A stretch of DNA of 42,842 bases from Actinomycetota bacterium. GTDB lineage: Bacteria > Actinomycetota > Acidimicrobiia > Acidimicrobiales > Ilumatobacteraceae. Numbering within the stretch: the first letter of the stretch is position 1; the number at the start of each line of letters is the position of its first letter. The stretch spans positions 1-42,842 of the forward strand of contig JAFMFM010000014.1 of assembly GCA_017856115.1 (NCBI GenBank), read 5' to 3'. Shown here one piece after another: positions 1-8,064 of the stretch. The notes under the pieces are model-generated. The model was not told the DNA's origin. It worked only from the letters and a program-made list of their open reading frames with translations, and ran no database searches. The translations under genes and the position numbers were made by a program.

Positions 1-55
1 GCGAACGATCGACCTCGACCTCTTCAACGACGTGGCCGCCGCCTTCTTCGGCTGA
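1..55 (+). CDS. C-terminal end of an unknown protein (5' end outside window)
   Basis: An open frame enters from the left edge (codons from position 2) and stops at TGA 53-55. It gives the C-terminal residues RTIDLDLFNDVAAAFFG. Sixteen or so residues are too few to assign a family. It converges with upp on the opposite strand; the 40 bp between the two stops hold no clear T-tract terminator. Confidence 0.6.
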   Translation, partial: RTIDLDLFNDVAAAFFG

Positions 56-95
56 TTCCGAGCCGAAGCGCGGGAAGCCCACGAGGGCGGGAACG

Positions 96-731
96 TCAGT
101 TCGGGGGACCGAACTGGCGGTCGCCTGCGTCGCCCAGACCAGGCACGATGAACGCGTGCTCATTGAGGTGACTGTCGATCGATGCAGTGACGATGTGCAG
201 GTCCATCCCGGTTGACTCCAGGTGCTTGATGCCCTCCGGCGCAGCCAGCACGCACGCGACGAAGATCGTCGCGCTCGCACCCCGGTCGACGAGGATCTTG
301 CAGCCATGGGCGAGTGAGCCGCCGGTTGCGAGCATCGGATCGAGCACCACACAAGTACGACCACTCAGATTCGTGGGCAGTTTGGCCACATACTCACTCG
401 GTTCGTGGGTTTGCTCGTCGCGTTGTACCCCCACCACGGCAATGTCGGCATCGGGGAGCAACTCCATGGCAGCGGGCAACATGCCGAGCCCTGCGCGAAG
501 AATCGGCACCAAGACCGGACGACTCACGAGCTGGACCCCGTCGGTTGTGGCAAGGGGTGTCGTCACCTTGCGAGAGACCGTCGGAATCCGACGGGTTGCT
601 TCTGCCACTACGACGAGTGACAACCTCCTCATCTCGGCTCTGAACATCTGGTTGGAGGTGTTTTGGTCGCGCAGATGGGTGAGGGCCTCCTGCGCAACGG
701 GGTGGTCGACCACGGTGACTTGAAGTGCCAT
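96..731 (-). CDS. upp: uracil phosphoribosyltransferase
   Basis: Pyrimidine-salvage enzyme that joins uracil and PRPP to give UMP and pyrophosphate in the cytoplasm. The 211-aa length is normal for Upp. The PRPP-binding loop reads VVLDPMLATGGS, and the uracil-binding C-terminus has the family's FIVPGLGDAGDRQFG ending. The N-terminal region with VPILRAGLGM is also diagnostic. The ATG at 731 is the only reasonable start. The gene is transcribed alone, divergently from the GNAT gene at 810. The 78-bp gap between them must hold the upp promoter, which I could not pin down. Its stop codon lies inside a perfect 8-bp hairpin (97-116). Confidence 0.95.
   Translation of the reverse strand: MALQVTVVDHPVAQEALTHLRDQNTSNQMFRAEMRRLSLVVVAEATRRIPTVSRKVTTPLATTDGVQLVSRPVLVPILRAGLGMLPAAMELLPDADIAVVGVQRDEQTHEPSEYVAKLPTNLSGRTCVVLDPMLATGGSLAHGCKILVDRGASATIFVACVLAAPEGIKHLESTGMDLHIVTASIDSHLNEHAFIVPGLGDAGDRQFGPPN
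97..116. terminator. hairpin over the upp stop codon
   Basis: Perfect 8-bp inverted repeat CAGTTCGG / CCGAACTG around a 4-nt loop. It spans the last codons and stop of upp, between two convergent genes. No T-run follows on either strand, so it is not a classic intrinsic terminator. It could stabilise the mRNA 3' end or assist termination. Confidence 0.35.
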
Positions 732-796
732 GGATACATACTTGCGCAGTCACGCGCTCGGGGGCGAACTCCAGTGGGTCGTCGTCGGGGGCGAAC

Positions 797-802
797 TAGC
801 GT
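797..802 (+). promoter_or_regulatory. -10 box TAGCGT, putative leaderless promoter of the GNAT gene
   Basis: TAGCGT fits the actinobacterial TANNNT -10 consensus. It ends 7 nt before the GTG at 810, so transcription would begin at or next to the start codon. No Shine-Dalgarno sequence lies in front of this GTG. No convincing -35 box is visible. Confidence 0.5.
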
Positions 803-809
803 TTCGCAC

Positions 810-1517
810 GTGCGAATCGTCACCGCGCACACCACGCATGACTGCGAAGTCGCGTGCGAGGTGTTCGACCGGGTCTGGGGTATGTCGGGGATGGTGTCCC
901 ACGAGGTCATCATTGCAACGGTGCACGCGGGTGGCTATGCATCCCTGGCGTGGGTGGGTGACCACGTCGTCGGCGCAAGCTGGGGATTTCTCGGTGCCGG
1001 CCGAACCCTCCACTCGCACGTCACCGGTGTGGTCGCCTCCCACAACTCCGTAGGTATTGGTGAAGCCCTCAAACGGCACCAATGGCACTGGGCCCGCGAA
1101 CGCTCGCTCGAGGCCATCACCTGGACGTTCGATCCGCTGGTTCGCCGCAATGCCTATTTCAATCTCATCAAACTCGGCGCGGTGGTCACCGAGTATCACG
1201 AAGACTTCTACGGAACGATCGATGACGGCATCAATCGCGGCGAGCACACCGATCGATTGATGGTTCGGTGGCAGGTTGCAGGATGCGACGGTGCGCAGCC
1301 AACTGGAGCGGTCGTGCGGATGCATCACGACACGCCGAGTCGTGACGGGTGGGCGATCGCGACCCCCGAAAACATCGAGGCGCTGCGCATCACCGACCCC
1401 GATGCAGCGCAAGCATGGAGAACCCGACAGCGGGCAGAATGGCGAAGGGCATTCTCGGACGAATGGAAGGTGGCAGGGCTGATGGCTGACGGTGGCTACG
1501 CCGTGGTTCGCGCGTGA
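810..1517 (+). CDS. GNAT-superfamily acyltransferase of the NSAR/MenC-linked type
   Basis: A 235-aa protein resembling the predicted GNAT acyltransferases (COG3375-like) often encoded beside enolase-superfamily MenC/NSAR genes. The N-terminal half has the GNAT-type core with VVGASWGFLG and, after it, SVGIGEALKRHQWHWARE, an acyl-CoA-binding-like loop and helix. GTG 810 is chosen because the conserved sequence begins there and a -10 box sits 7 nt upstream. Longer versions from 663 would read through the upp promoter region. The stop overlaps the next start (GTGA, 1514-1517), so the two are translationally coupled. Known for related pairs: the GNAT enzyme succinylates D-amino acids and the racemase converts them to the L form. 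Applying that here is inference. Confidence 0.75.
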   Translation: MRIVTAHTTHDCEVACEVFDRVWGMSGMVSHEVIIATVHAGGYASLAWVGDHVVGASWGFLGAGRTLHSHVTGVVASHNSVGIGEALKRHQWHWARERSLEAITWTFDPLVRRNAYFNLIKLGAVVTEYHEDFYGTIDDGINRGEHTDRLMVRWQVAGCDGAQPTGAVVRMHHDTPSRDGWAIATPENIEALRITDPDAAQAWRTRQRAEWRRAFSDEWKVAGLMADGGYAVVRA

Positions 1518-2620
1518 TCGAGGGCATCCGATTGCGCCGAGCGCATATCGATCTCGTGTCGCCGTTTCGAACCAGTTTCGGGGTGGAAACCACGCGCGAC
1601 CTGCTCTATCTCGAGGTGTTCGGTGGCGGAACCGCCGGTTGGGGTGAGTGCGTCGCGATGAGCGCACCGATGTATTCCAGTGAATATGTCGACGGGTGCG
1701 AGGACGTACTGCGTCGATTTCTGCTACCCGAGGTCGGGTCGGATACGACTGCGCAGTCGTTCAACGCAGCGGTCGAGGGCATTCGTGGTCACTACATGGC
1801 CAAGGCCGTGCTGGAAACCGCGCTATTGGACTTCTGGTTGCGTTGCGACCAAGTGAGCCTTGCAACGTTCCTCGGTGCCACACAGCCTCGCGTTCGATCC
1901 GGAGTGTCGGTGGGAATCCAGCCGAGCATCGACGACCTGGTTCGCGTGGTGCAGGGCTATCTCGACGATGGCTATCTGCGCATCAAATTGAAGATCGAGC
2001 CCGGTTTCGATATCGAGCCGGTTCGGGCCGTGCGATCCACGTTTGGTGACGGCCTGCTCTTGCAGGTGGATGCAAACTCTGCATACCACGTGTCCGATGC
2101 AGAACACCTGGCCAAGCTCGACGACTTCGATCTCCTGCTCATCGAGCAACCGCTGCCCGAAGAACAGGTTGCATCACACGCTCAACTTGCCAAGGTGGTG
2201 CGAACTCCAATTTGTCTCGACGAGTCGATTCTCTCTGCGGAGGTGGCACGCGAGGCAATCGACATCGGTGCGTGCAGCATCATCAACATCAAGCCGGCGC
2301 GCGTTGGCGGGTATCTCGAGGCCAAGAAGATCCACGATCTCTGCTTCGACAGGGGTATTGCGGTGTGGTGTGGGGGAATGCTGGAAACCGGCATTGGTCG
2401 TGCGGCCAATTTGGCGCTCGCAGCACTGCCTGGTTTCACGTTGCCGGGTGACACTTCGGCGTCGGCTCGCTACTTTCAGCGGGACGTCACGACACCGTTC
2501 GTGTTGCGTGATGGTCACCTCGATGTGCCGACGGGTCCTGGCATCGGCATAGATCCGGATCTCGATTACCTCGACTCCATCACCGACCGTATGGAGACCA
2601 TCGCTATCGCCCGCGGGTAG
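1514..2620 (+). CDS. menC: o-succinylbenzoate synthase / N-succinylamino-acid racemase family enzyme
   Basis: Enolase-superfamily (beta/alpha)8 barrel enzyme, 368 aa, of the NSAR/OSBS subfamily. All catalytic positions are visible: the KxK motif at K158/K160, metal ligands D186 (DAN), E211 (IEQP) and D236 (LDES), and the second lysine K260 in NIKPARVGG. The arginine three residues after that lysine (R263) is the position associated in this subfamily with racemase activity. Such enzymes make o-succinylbenzoate in menaquinone synthesis, racemise N-succinyl amino acids, or do both. The coupled GNAT gene favours the racemase role. No other men gene and no M20 hydrolase lies in the window, so the substrate is unresolved. 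The GTG start overlaps the GNAT stop. Confidence 0.85.
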   Translation: MIEGIRLRRAHIDLVSPFRTSFGVETTRDLLYLEVFGGGTAGWGECVAMSAPMYSSEYVDGCEDVLRRFLLPEVGSDTTAQSFNAAVEGIRGHYMAKAVLETALLDFWLRCDQVSLATFLGATQPRVRSGVSVGIQPSIDDLVRVVQGYLDDGYLRIKLKIEPGFDIEPVRAVRSTFGDGLLLQVDANSAYHVSDAEHLAKLDDFDLLLIEQPLPEEQVASHAQLAKVVRTPICLDESILSAEVAREAIDIGACSIINIKPARVGGYLEAKKIHDLCFDRGIAVWCGGMLETGIGRAANLALAALPGFTLPGDTSASARYFQRDVTTPFVLRDGHLDVPTGPGIGIDPDLDYLDSITDRMETIAIARG

Positions 2621-2639
2621 GGCACGCGAAGACCTGCGG

Positions 2640-3056
2640 TCAGCACGAGGCCGTCAGGCGAAAAAGAATGGCGGTTTCGGGATCGTGCTTGTCCCGACCG
2701 CGAAGTCGCGCCCACAACGTGGTGACCGTCCAATACACGCTGAAGGCCACGTAGACGGGACCGTACTTCTTGCCCACCGCCTTGCGCACGCGAACCGCCT
2801 CGTCGCCGGTTACCAGGCGAGCCGTTGCCGACAACACCGGCGCATCGTTCGATACCTTGCCGCTCATGTCGCACACTTGCACGGTCACCCGCGGGTTGCT
2901 TCGGATGCGCTTGACCTTGCCGACGTTGGTTTCGGTGATTACTCCGAACTCGTCGCCCATCGCAGCGAACCACACGGGCGTGGGAACGGGGCTGCCATCA
3001 CGTCGAAATGTCACGAGAGAGACGTACTTTTCGCGATTGCTGAGTGTGTTCGACAT
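2640..3056 (-). CDS. PPOX-class (probably F420-dependent) oxidoreductase
   Basis: A 138-aa split-barrel flavin/deazaflavin-binding protein of the pyridoxamine-5'-phosphate-oxidase-like superfamily. The N-terminal part has YVSLVTFRRDGSPVPTPVWF and ITETNVGKVKRIRSNPRVTV, typical of the actinobacterial Rv2061-like PPOX group that uses F420. The substrate is unknown. It lies about 50 bp downstream of tRNA-Pro on the same strand and converges with menC across a 19-bp gap. The ATG start is clear but lacks a strong ribosome-binding site. F420 rather than FMN dependence is inferred from the family and host group. Confidence 0.8.
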   Translation of the reverse strand: MSNTLSNREKYVSLVTFRRDGSPVPTPVWFAAMGDEFGVITETNVGKVKRIRSNPRVTVQVCDMSGKVSNDAPVLSATARLVTGDEAVRVRKAVGKKYGPVYVAFSVYWTVTTLWARLRGRDKHDPETAILFRLTASC

Positions 3057-3105
3057 CTATGCATCACTCCCGGCTGCAATGGGGTCTACAACTAGTGAAA
3101 ATCCG

Positions 3106-3180
3106 TCGGGATGGCAGGATTTGAACCTGCGACCTCCTGGTCCCAAACCAGGCGCACTAGCCAAGCTGTGCTACATCCCG
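3106..3180 (-). tRNA. tRNA-Pro(UGG)
   Basis: On the minus strand the 7-bp acceptor stem CGGGATG/CATCCCG closes. The anticodon stem CCTGG/CCAGG carries the 7-nt loop TTTGGGA with anticodon TGG, and the T-arm contains GGTTCAAATCC. Discriminator base is A; no 3' CCA is encoded. The first 10 nt of the tRNA overlap the end of the upstream PLP-enzyme gene, whose TAG stop is tRNA bases 8-10. Confidence 0.95.
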
Positions 3181-4358
3181 CTTCGTCTCAGGCTAACGCT
3201 GTCGAGTGCCGCAACAGCGGCGAGCAAACGTTGCACGTCATCAGACGTCACGTAACGCACCACGCCTGCACGCACCACGCCACCGGATTCTTCGAGACCG
3301 AGGTGTTTCACCAATTCGACTGCGTACGAACTTCCGGCCCATACGGCGATCTTCTTCGCGGCCAGCGACTCCGCCACACGATCCGGTGACATGCCCGACA
3401 CCGTGAATGCCACCGTCGGGGTTCGTGACTCCAGCGTCGGTGGACCCCAAACCGTCACATGCGGCATCGCCAGCAGTCCATTGAGTAGTGGCGCGAACAC
3501 GTCGCGCTCGTAACGCGCAACGTTCCGCATGTCTTCCTCGAGCAGGTGGCGTGCTGCGGCCTCGATGGCAGCGATGTTCTCGAGGTTGGGGGTACCGGTT
3601 TCGAATCGTCGCGGGCCGACGTCGTCGGCGGGCCGAACCTTGGCAACCGGTAGGGAATTGAGCAAGTCCGGCTCGATGCAGAGTACACCGGCGTGTGGGC
3701 CGTACCACTTGTAGGGGCTGGTGGCGAGTACGTCGCAGCCGATATCGCGGACACTCACCGGCATGTGTGGCACGAGATGCACGGCGTCAACGAAGACGCG
3801 TGCACCAACACTGCGTGCCAGTGCCACCACGGCTTTCACATCGGGCATCGTGCCGATGAGATTCGACGCTCCGGTCACTGCCACCCACTTGGTGTTCGGC
3901 GTGATCAGTTGCGCCAAAGCGTCCATGTCAAGTCGGCCGTTACTGGGGGAGAAGGGTGCAAGCACGTGTTCGGCCCCCGAGTCCTCGCATGCGATCCTCC
4001 ACGGCGACACGTTCGCGTCGTGGTCCAAACGTGTTCCCACCACACGATCCCCGGGTTTCAGCGTGTGGGCAACGGCTCGTGTGAAGGCGAACGTCATCGT
4101 GGTCATGTTCGCACCGAAGACCACGCCGTTTGGATCGGCATCAAGTAGACGTCCGACGACGTCGCGCGATCGCTCGAGCAGCGCGTCGGTGGCATGGGCT
4201 GCCGCGAACGCGCCATGCGTGTTGGCGTTGTTGCCGCTCGACGACCAATCGCTCGAGGCGCGAATCGCAACATCGACCATCTGTGTTCCGGCAGGACCGT
4301 CAAATCGGGCCCACTCGCCCCGTGCCCCCGGGAAGCGTTCTCGAACGGTGTCGGTCAC
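3171..4358 (-). CDS. cysteine desulfurase-like class V aminotransferase
   Basis: A 395-aa fold-type I PLP enzyme of the 'cysteine desulfurase-like' group (SufS/CsdA relatives). The N-terminus reads RFDGPAGTQ, the PLP-phosphate region lies around GANMTTMTFAFTRA, the cofactor aspartate is in VDAVHLVPH, and the Schiff-base lysine is in LATSPYKWYGPH. The loop where true group II desulfurases have RxGxHC reads WAGSSYAVELVKHLG and contains no cysteine, so persulfide transfer of the SufS type is doubtful. The GTG start at 4358 overlaps the upstream stop (GTGA), which fixes the start. The 3' end runs 10 nt into tRNA-Pro. Confidence 0.8.
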   Translation of the reverse strand: MTDTVRERFPGARGEWARFDGPAGTQMVDVAIRASSDWSSSGNNANTHGAFAAAHATDALLERSRDVVGRLLDADPNGVVFGANMTTMTFAFTRAVAHTLKPGDRVVGTRLDHDANVSPWRIACEDSGAEHVLAPFSPSNGRLDMDALAQLITPNTKWVAVTGASNLIGTMPDVKAVVALARSVGARVFVDAVHLVPHMPVSVRDIGCDVLATSPYKWYGPHAGVLCIEPDLLNSLPVAKVRPADDVGPRRFETGTPNLENIAAIEAAARHLLEEDMRNVARYERDVFAPLLNGLLAMPHVTVWGPPTLESRTPTVAFTVSGMSPDRVAESLAAKKIAVWAGSSYAVELVKHLGLEESGGVVRAGVVRYVTSDDVQRLLAAVAALDSVSLRRSGM

Positions 4359-4624
4359 TTGGCGCGTTTGGCAAGTTTGGCGAGACGCTTCTTTGCGCGT
4401 CCTACCGGAGCGAGATGGCGATGATCCAAATCGCTTACTTCGGTGCCGTCGGCGAATCGAACCCAATAGCGCTGCCACTGGAAACCGTTGGCCAGGATCA
4501 CACGCCCCTCGCTGCCGGCCGGCACGTCGGGAAGATCGACCGTGGTCACCACTTTGTCGCCGATTCGCAAATCAATCTGACCCTCGTGGGGCTTGGCAAG
4601 GGAATGTGGCTTCCAAAAAGGCAT
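4355..4624 (-). CDS. small basic SH3-like hypothetical protein
   Basis: An 89-aa protein beginning MPFWKPHS. It has a central beta-rich segment (GDKVVTTVDLPDVPAGSEGRV, then GFQWQRYWVRFADG) that looks like a small SH3/KOW-type barrel, and a very basic tail RAKKRLAKLAKRAK that could bind nucleic acid. The start at 4624 is preceded by GAGG only 2 nt away, so the adjacent GTG at 4627 is possible. A longer version from 4705 would run into the divergent tig promoter and is unlikely. Its stop overlaps the start of the PLP enzyme, so the two form an operon. The function is unknown. Confidence 0.65.
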   Translation of the reverse strand: MPFWKPHSLAKPHEGQIDLRIGDKVVTTVDLPDVPAGSEGRVILANGFQWQRYWVRFADGTEVSDLDHRHLAPVGRAKKRLAKLAKRAK

Positions 4625-4643
4625 CACCTCAGTATGGCACTTG

Positions 4644-4649
4644 TAGCCT
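4644..4649 (+). promoter_or_regulatory. -10 box TAGCCT, putative (near-)leaderless promoter of tig
   Basis: TAGCCT ends 9 nt before the tig ATG at 4659 and no ribosome-binding site intervenes. The same hexamer stands in the same place before ndk, def and hisG. Confidence 0.5.
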
Positions 4650-4658
4650 TCTTCACTC

Positions 4659-6098
4659 ATGCAAAGCACGGTCGAACAGCTCGAGGGCAACAAAGTCAAG
4701 GTCAACGTTTCCGTGGACGAGGTGGCGTTCGATCAGGACATCGAAGTTGCCTACCGCAAGCTCGCCCGACAGGTTCGCATCCCTGGATTCCGCCCAGGCA
4801 AGGCGCCACGTCGCATCATCGAGGCCCACCTCGGCGAGGACGGCAAGCGCGCCGCACGCGCACAAGCGATCGAGGATGCGGTACCCAAGTACCTCGCCGA
4901 AGTGGTCAAGCAGCATGACATCGACATCATCGCCACGCCGAAGGTCGACCACGTGCACGGTGCGGAGGACGTCAGCGGACCGATCTCGTTTCATTGCGAA
5001 CTCGAAATCCGTCCAGTGGTGTCGGTGGCCGGCTACGCGGGCTTGCGCGTGGAGCTGTCGAGCATCACGTCGACCGAGAAGGAGATCGACGAGGTCGTCG
5101 ACAACGAGCGCAAGCGTCACGGCACCCTCGTGGATGCGACGCGTCCGATCGCCACCGGCGATCAGGTGACGCTCGACCTCTCGGCATCCCGAAACGGCGA
5201 GTCGGTTCCGGGTCTCAACGTCGAGGCGTGGTTGTACGAGGTGGGTCGTGGCTGGGTGGCCAAGGGTTTCGACGACGAGCTCGTCGGTCTCTCTGCCGGC
5301 GACGAAAAGACGTTCACCGCCGTTCCCAACGGCAACGAAGACGAAGCGGATTTTTCGCTCAAGGTGGTGAAGGTGCAGGAATTGCAGCTACCAGAGACCA
5401 CCGACCAGTGGGTGTCCGATACGTTCGGCGAATTCGACACGGTTGCCCAGTGGCGCAGTTCCATCGGCGATCGCATGAACGAATCGCGTCTCAACCAGGC
5501 GCGCAACTCGGTGGTGGATCGCGTCACCGACGAACTTGCGAAGTTGGTCGACATCGACCTGCCCGAGGCGATGGTCGACGGAGACCTGCGGTCGCGAGTG
5601 CGCAACACCGTCGACACCTTTCAGCGTCAGGGAATTGCTATCGCCCAGTTCCTCCAGATCACCGGACAAACCGAGGAACAGTTCATCGAGCAACTGCGGG
5701 AGCAGTCTCGAAAGGCGGTCAGGGTCGACCTTGCGTTGCGAGCCATCGCAAGCGACGAGCAGATGGAAGCCGACGACGCGGACGTCAACGTGGAACTTGA
5801 GCGCATCGCCGTGCGCGCGAACGTGAAGGTCAAGCGCGTACGTTCCCTCTACGAAAAGAACGATGCGATCGGCGACCTCAAGGCGCAGATTCGAAAATCG
5901 AAGGCCCTCGAGTGGCTCGTGCGTCAGGTCACATACGTGGATACCGAGGGCAAGCCGATAGCGACGGACCTGTTGTTGGATGCGGGCGTGGACATCGATC
6001 CCACGGCCGATACGGGTGCTTCCGTGAACTTGGGTGGTGAATCCAACACGAATGAAGAGGCGACCAGTACGGTGGACGACGATTCCCCCGACGAATGA
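4659..6098 (+). CDS. tig: trigger factor (ribosome-associated chaperone)
   Basis: A 479-aa chaperone that binds ribosomal protein L23 at the exit tunnel and shields nascent chains. The N-terminal ribosome-binding domain carries the signature [16 protein letters not shown] at about residues 39-54. A PPIase (FKBP-like) domain follows around 150-245, where [12 protein letters not shown] is seen, then the helical C-terminal domain. It ends in an acidic tail ([11 protein letters not shown]), common in actinobacterial homologues. The ATG has no Shine-Dalgarno sequence but a TAGCCT box 9 nt upstream. clpP follows after 7 nt and clpX after that, the classical folding and proteolysis operon. Confidence 0.96.
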   Translation: MQSTVEQLEGNKVKVNVSVDEVAFDQDIEVAYRKLARQVRIPGFRPGKAPRRIIEAHLGEDGKRAARAQAIEDAVPKYLAEVVKQHDIDIIATPKVDHVHGAEDVSGPISFHCELEIRPVVSVAGYAGLRVELSSITSTEKEIDEVVDNERKRHGTLVDATRPIATGDQVTLDLSASRNGESVPGLNVEAWLYEVGRGWVAKGFDDELVGLSAGDEKTFTAVPNGNEDEADFSLKVVKVQELQLPETTDQWVSDTFGEFDTVAQWRSSIGDRMNESRLNQARNSVVDRVTDELAKLVDIDLPEAMVDGDLRSRVRNTVDTFQRQGIAIAQFLQITGQTEEQFIEQLREQSRKAVRVDLALRAIASDEQMEADDADVNVELERIAVRANVKVKRVRSLYEKNDAIGDLKAQIRKSKALEWLVRQVTYVDTEGKPIATDLLLDAGVDIDPTADTGASVNLGGESNTNEEATSTVDDDSPDE

Positions 6099-6105
6099 TC
6101 AGGTC

Positions 6106-6732
6106 ATGAACTTTTCGAACTATTACGTTCCCAACGTCACCGAGACCACCAGCCGTGGCGAGCGCGTGTACGACCTCTACAGCCGACTGCTGAAAGAGAA
6201 CATCATCTTCCTCGGCACGCCGATCGACGACACCATCGCCAACCTCATCTGCGCCCAGCTCATCCACCTGGAGAGCGAGAACCCGGACAAGGACATCAAC
6301 ATCTACATCAACAGCCCCGGCGGCGACATCACGGCGCTGTTCGCCATCTACGACACGATGCAGTTCATCAAGAACGACATCGCCACGATTTGTCTCGGTC
6401 AGGCTGCGTCGGCTGCGGCGGTGCTGTTGGCCGCCGGCACGAAGGGGAAGCGCCTTGCGTTGCCGCACGCCCGCATCCTGTTGCACCAGCCGTACGGCCA
6501 GGTTGGGTACGGGCAAGTAACCGATCTGGAGATTGCCGCTCGCGAGATCCTGCGCATGCGCGACCTGCTGGAGATCATCCTGGCCAACCACACGGGGCAG
6601 AGCATCGAGCGGGTGCATGCCGATACCGATCGCGATTTCGTCATGGAGGCAAAAGAGGCGCAGGAGTACGGCGTGATCGACGAGGTCATCACCACCCGTC
6701 AACTCGCCGACCGCAGCGGACCCATTCGATAA
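6106..6732 (+). CDS. clpP: ATP-dependent Clp protease proteolytic subunit
   Basis: A 208-aa serine peptidase that forms the tetradecameric chamber fed by ClpX. The catalytic triad is visible: S102 in GQAASAAA, H127 in ILLHQP and D177 in DRDFVM. The oxyanion/substrate strand INSPGGD is intact. ATG 6106 is chosen because the mature-like [11 protein letters not shown] sequence begins there; upstream extension reads into tig. The stop TAA runs straight into the clpX ribosome-binding site (TAAGGAGG). Only one clpP is present here, whereas many actinobacteria carry clpP1 and clpP2 in tandem at this place. Confidence 0.96.
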   Translation: MNFSNYYVPNVTETTSRGERVYDLYSRLLKENIIFLGTPIDDTIANLICAQLIHLESENPDKDINIYINSPGGDITALFAIYDTMQFIKNDIATICLGQAASAAAVLLAAGTKGKRLALPHARILLHQPYGQVGYGQVTDLEIAAREILRMRDLLEIILANHTGQSIERVHADTDRDFVMEAKEAQEYGVIDEVITTRQLADRSGPIR

Positions 6733-6744
6733 GGAGGGGAGACC

Positions 6745-8022
6745 ATGGCCAAGTTCGGTGACACCGCGGAACTCGTGAAGTGCACGTTCTGCAACAAAAC
6801 GCAGAAGCAAGTGAAGAAACTTATCGCCGGTCCTTCCGTCTACATCTGCAACGAGTGCATCGACCTCTGCAACGAGATCATCGACGACGAAGTTGCAGAC
6901 GCCAAGAGTCTCGGGCTCGAGAACGTTCCGACACCGCGCGAGATTCGCGCATTCCTCGACGACTTCGTCATCGGTCAGGATGCCGCCAAGAAAGTGTTGG
7001 CGGTTGCCGTGTTCAACCATTATCGGCGCATCAAGTATTCGCAGAGCAAGAAGCTGCGTCGCGACGAGGTGGAGTTGCAGAAGAGCAACATTCTGTTGCT
7101 CGGGCCCACCGGCTGCGGAAAAACGCACATGGCACAGACGCTGGCGCGCCTGTTGAACGTGCCGTTCGCCATCGCGGATGCAACTGCCCTGACCGAAGCC
7201 GGTTACGTGGGCGAGGACGTGGAGAACATCCTGCTGAAACTGTTGCAGGCCGCCGATTTCGACGTGAAGCGAGCCGAGATGGGCATCGTCTACATCGACG
7301 AAATAGACAAGGTGGCGCGCAAGAGCGAGAATCCATCCATCACCCGCGACGTCTCGGGCGAGGGTGTCCAACAGGCACTTCTCAAGATCCTGGAGGGAAC
7401 CGTGGCCTCGGTACCCCCGCAGGGTGGACGCAAGCATCCTCACCAAGAGTTCATCCAGATCGACACCACCAACGTGCTCTTCATCGTGGGCGGGGCATTC
7501 GCCGGGCTCGACCAGATCATCGGATCGCGACTCGGAGACAAGGGTGTGGGATTCCACGCGACGGTGAAGTCGAAGAAGGATCGCGACCCCGGGGATCTCT
7601 TTGCCCAGGTACTTCCCGAAGACCTGCTCAAGTTCGGCATGATTCCGGAGTTCGTCGGACGTTTGCCGATGATCGGTGCGGTACATGCACTGAAGAAGGA
7701 TGCGCTGGTGCAAATCCTCACCGAGCCGAAGAACGCCCTGGTGAAGCAGTACCAAAAGTTCTTCGAGTTCGAGGACGTCGAGCTCGTCGTGACCGACGAG
7801 GCTCTGGCGGCGATCGCCGACGCTGCACTCTCGCGCGGTACGGGAGCTCGCGGACTTCGGGCCATCCTCGAAGAGGTGCTTCTCGACACCATGTACGACC
7901 TACCCGGTCGAACCGATGTGGCCAAGGTGGTCATCGACGCCGACTGCGTCACCGAGCGAGCCGCGCCGAAGATCACCACGCGGTCGCCTCGAGTCAACAA
8001 GCCCAAGCGCGCCGCTTCCTAA
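6745..8022 (+). CDS. clpX: ATP-dependent Clp protease ATP-binding subunit ClpX
   Basis: A 425-aa AAA+ unfoldase that delivers substrates to ClpP. The N-terminal zinc-binding domain has C13-x2-C16 and C35-x2-C38. Walker A is GPTGCGKT at 120-127 and Walker B is VYIDEIDKV. The sensor/arginine-finger region and the C-terminal small domain [15 protein letters not shown] are present. AAGGAGGGG lies 6 nt before the ATG, one of the strongest ribosome-binding sites in the window. In many actinobacteria valS follows clpX; here folC comes directly after 42 nt. Confidence 0.97.
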   Translation: MAKFGDTAELVKCTFCNKTQKQVKKLIAGPSVYICNECIDLCNEIIDDEVADAKSLGLENVPTPREIRAFLDDFVIGQDAAKKVLAVAVFNHYRRIKYSQSKKLRRDEVELQKSNILLLGPTGCGKTHMAQTLARLLNVPFAIADATALTEAGYVGEDVENILLKLLQAADFDVKRAEMGIVYIDEIDKVARKSENPSITRDVSGEGVQQALLKILEGTVASVPPQGGRKHPHQEFIQIDTTNVLFIVGGAFAGLDQIIGSRLGDKGVGFHATVKSKKDRDPGDLFAQVLPEDLLKFGMIPEFVGRLPMIGAVHALKKDALVQILTEPKNALVKQYQKFFEFEDVELVVTDEALAAIADAALSRGTGARGLRAILEEVLLDTMYDLPGRTDVAKVVIDADCVTERAAPKITTRSPRVNKPKRAAS

Positions 8023-8051
8023 GCGCGCGTCGCAGGCGCACGGGTTCCAAC

Positions 8052-8057
8052 TACCGT
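8052..8057 (+). promoter_or_regulatory. -10 box TACCGT, putative leaderless promoter of folC
   Basis: TACCGT fits TANNNT and ends 7 nt before the folC ATG at 8065. No ribosome-binding site precedes that start. Confidence 0.45.
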
Positions 8058-8064
8058 TCAGGTC

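Noticed and set aside
3721-5169. A 482-codon plus-strand frame running over the PLP enzyme and into tig
   Set aside because: Low-complexity Ser/Arg/Thr translation typical of a shadow frame. Both real genes have full family motifs.
5929-7755. A 608-codon open frame on the minus strand antisense to tig, clpP and clpX
   Set aside because: It is a shadow of high-GC coding sequence. The plus-strand products are unmistakable and the antisense translation shows no recognisable domain or start signal.
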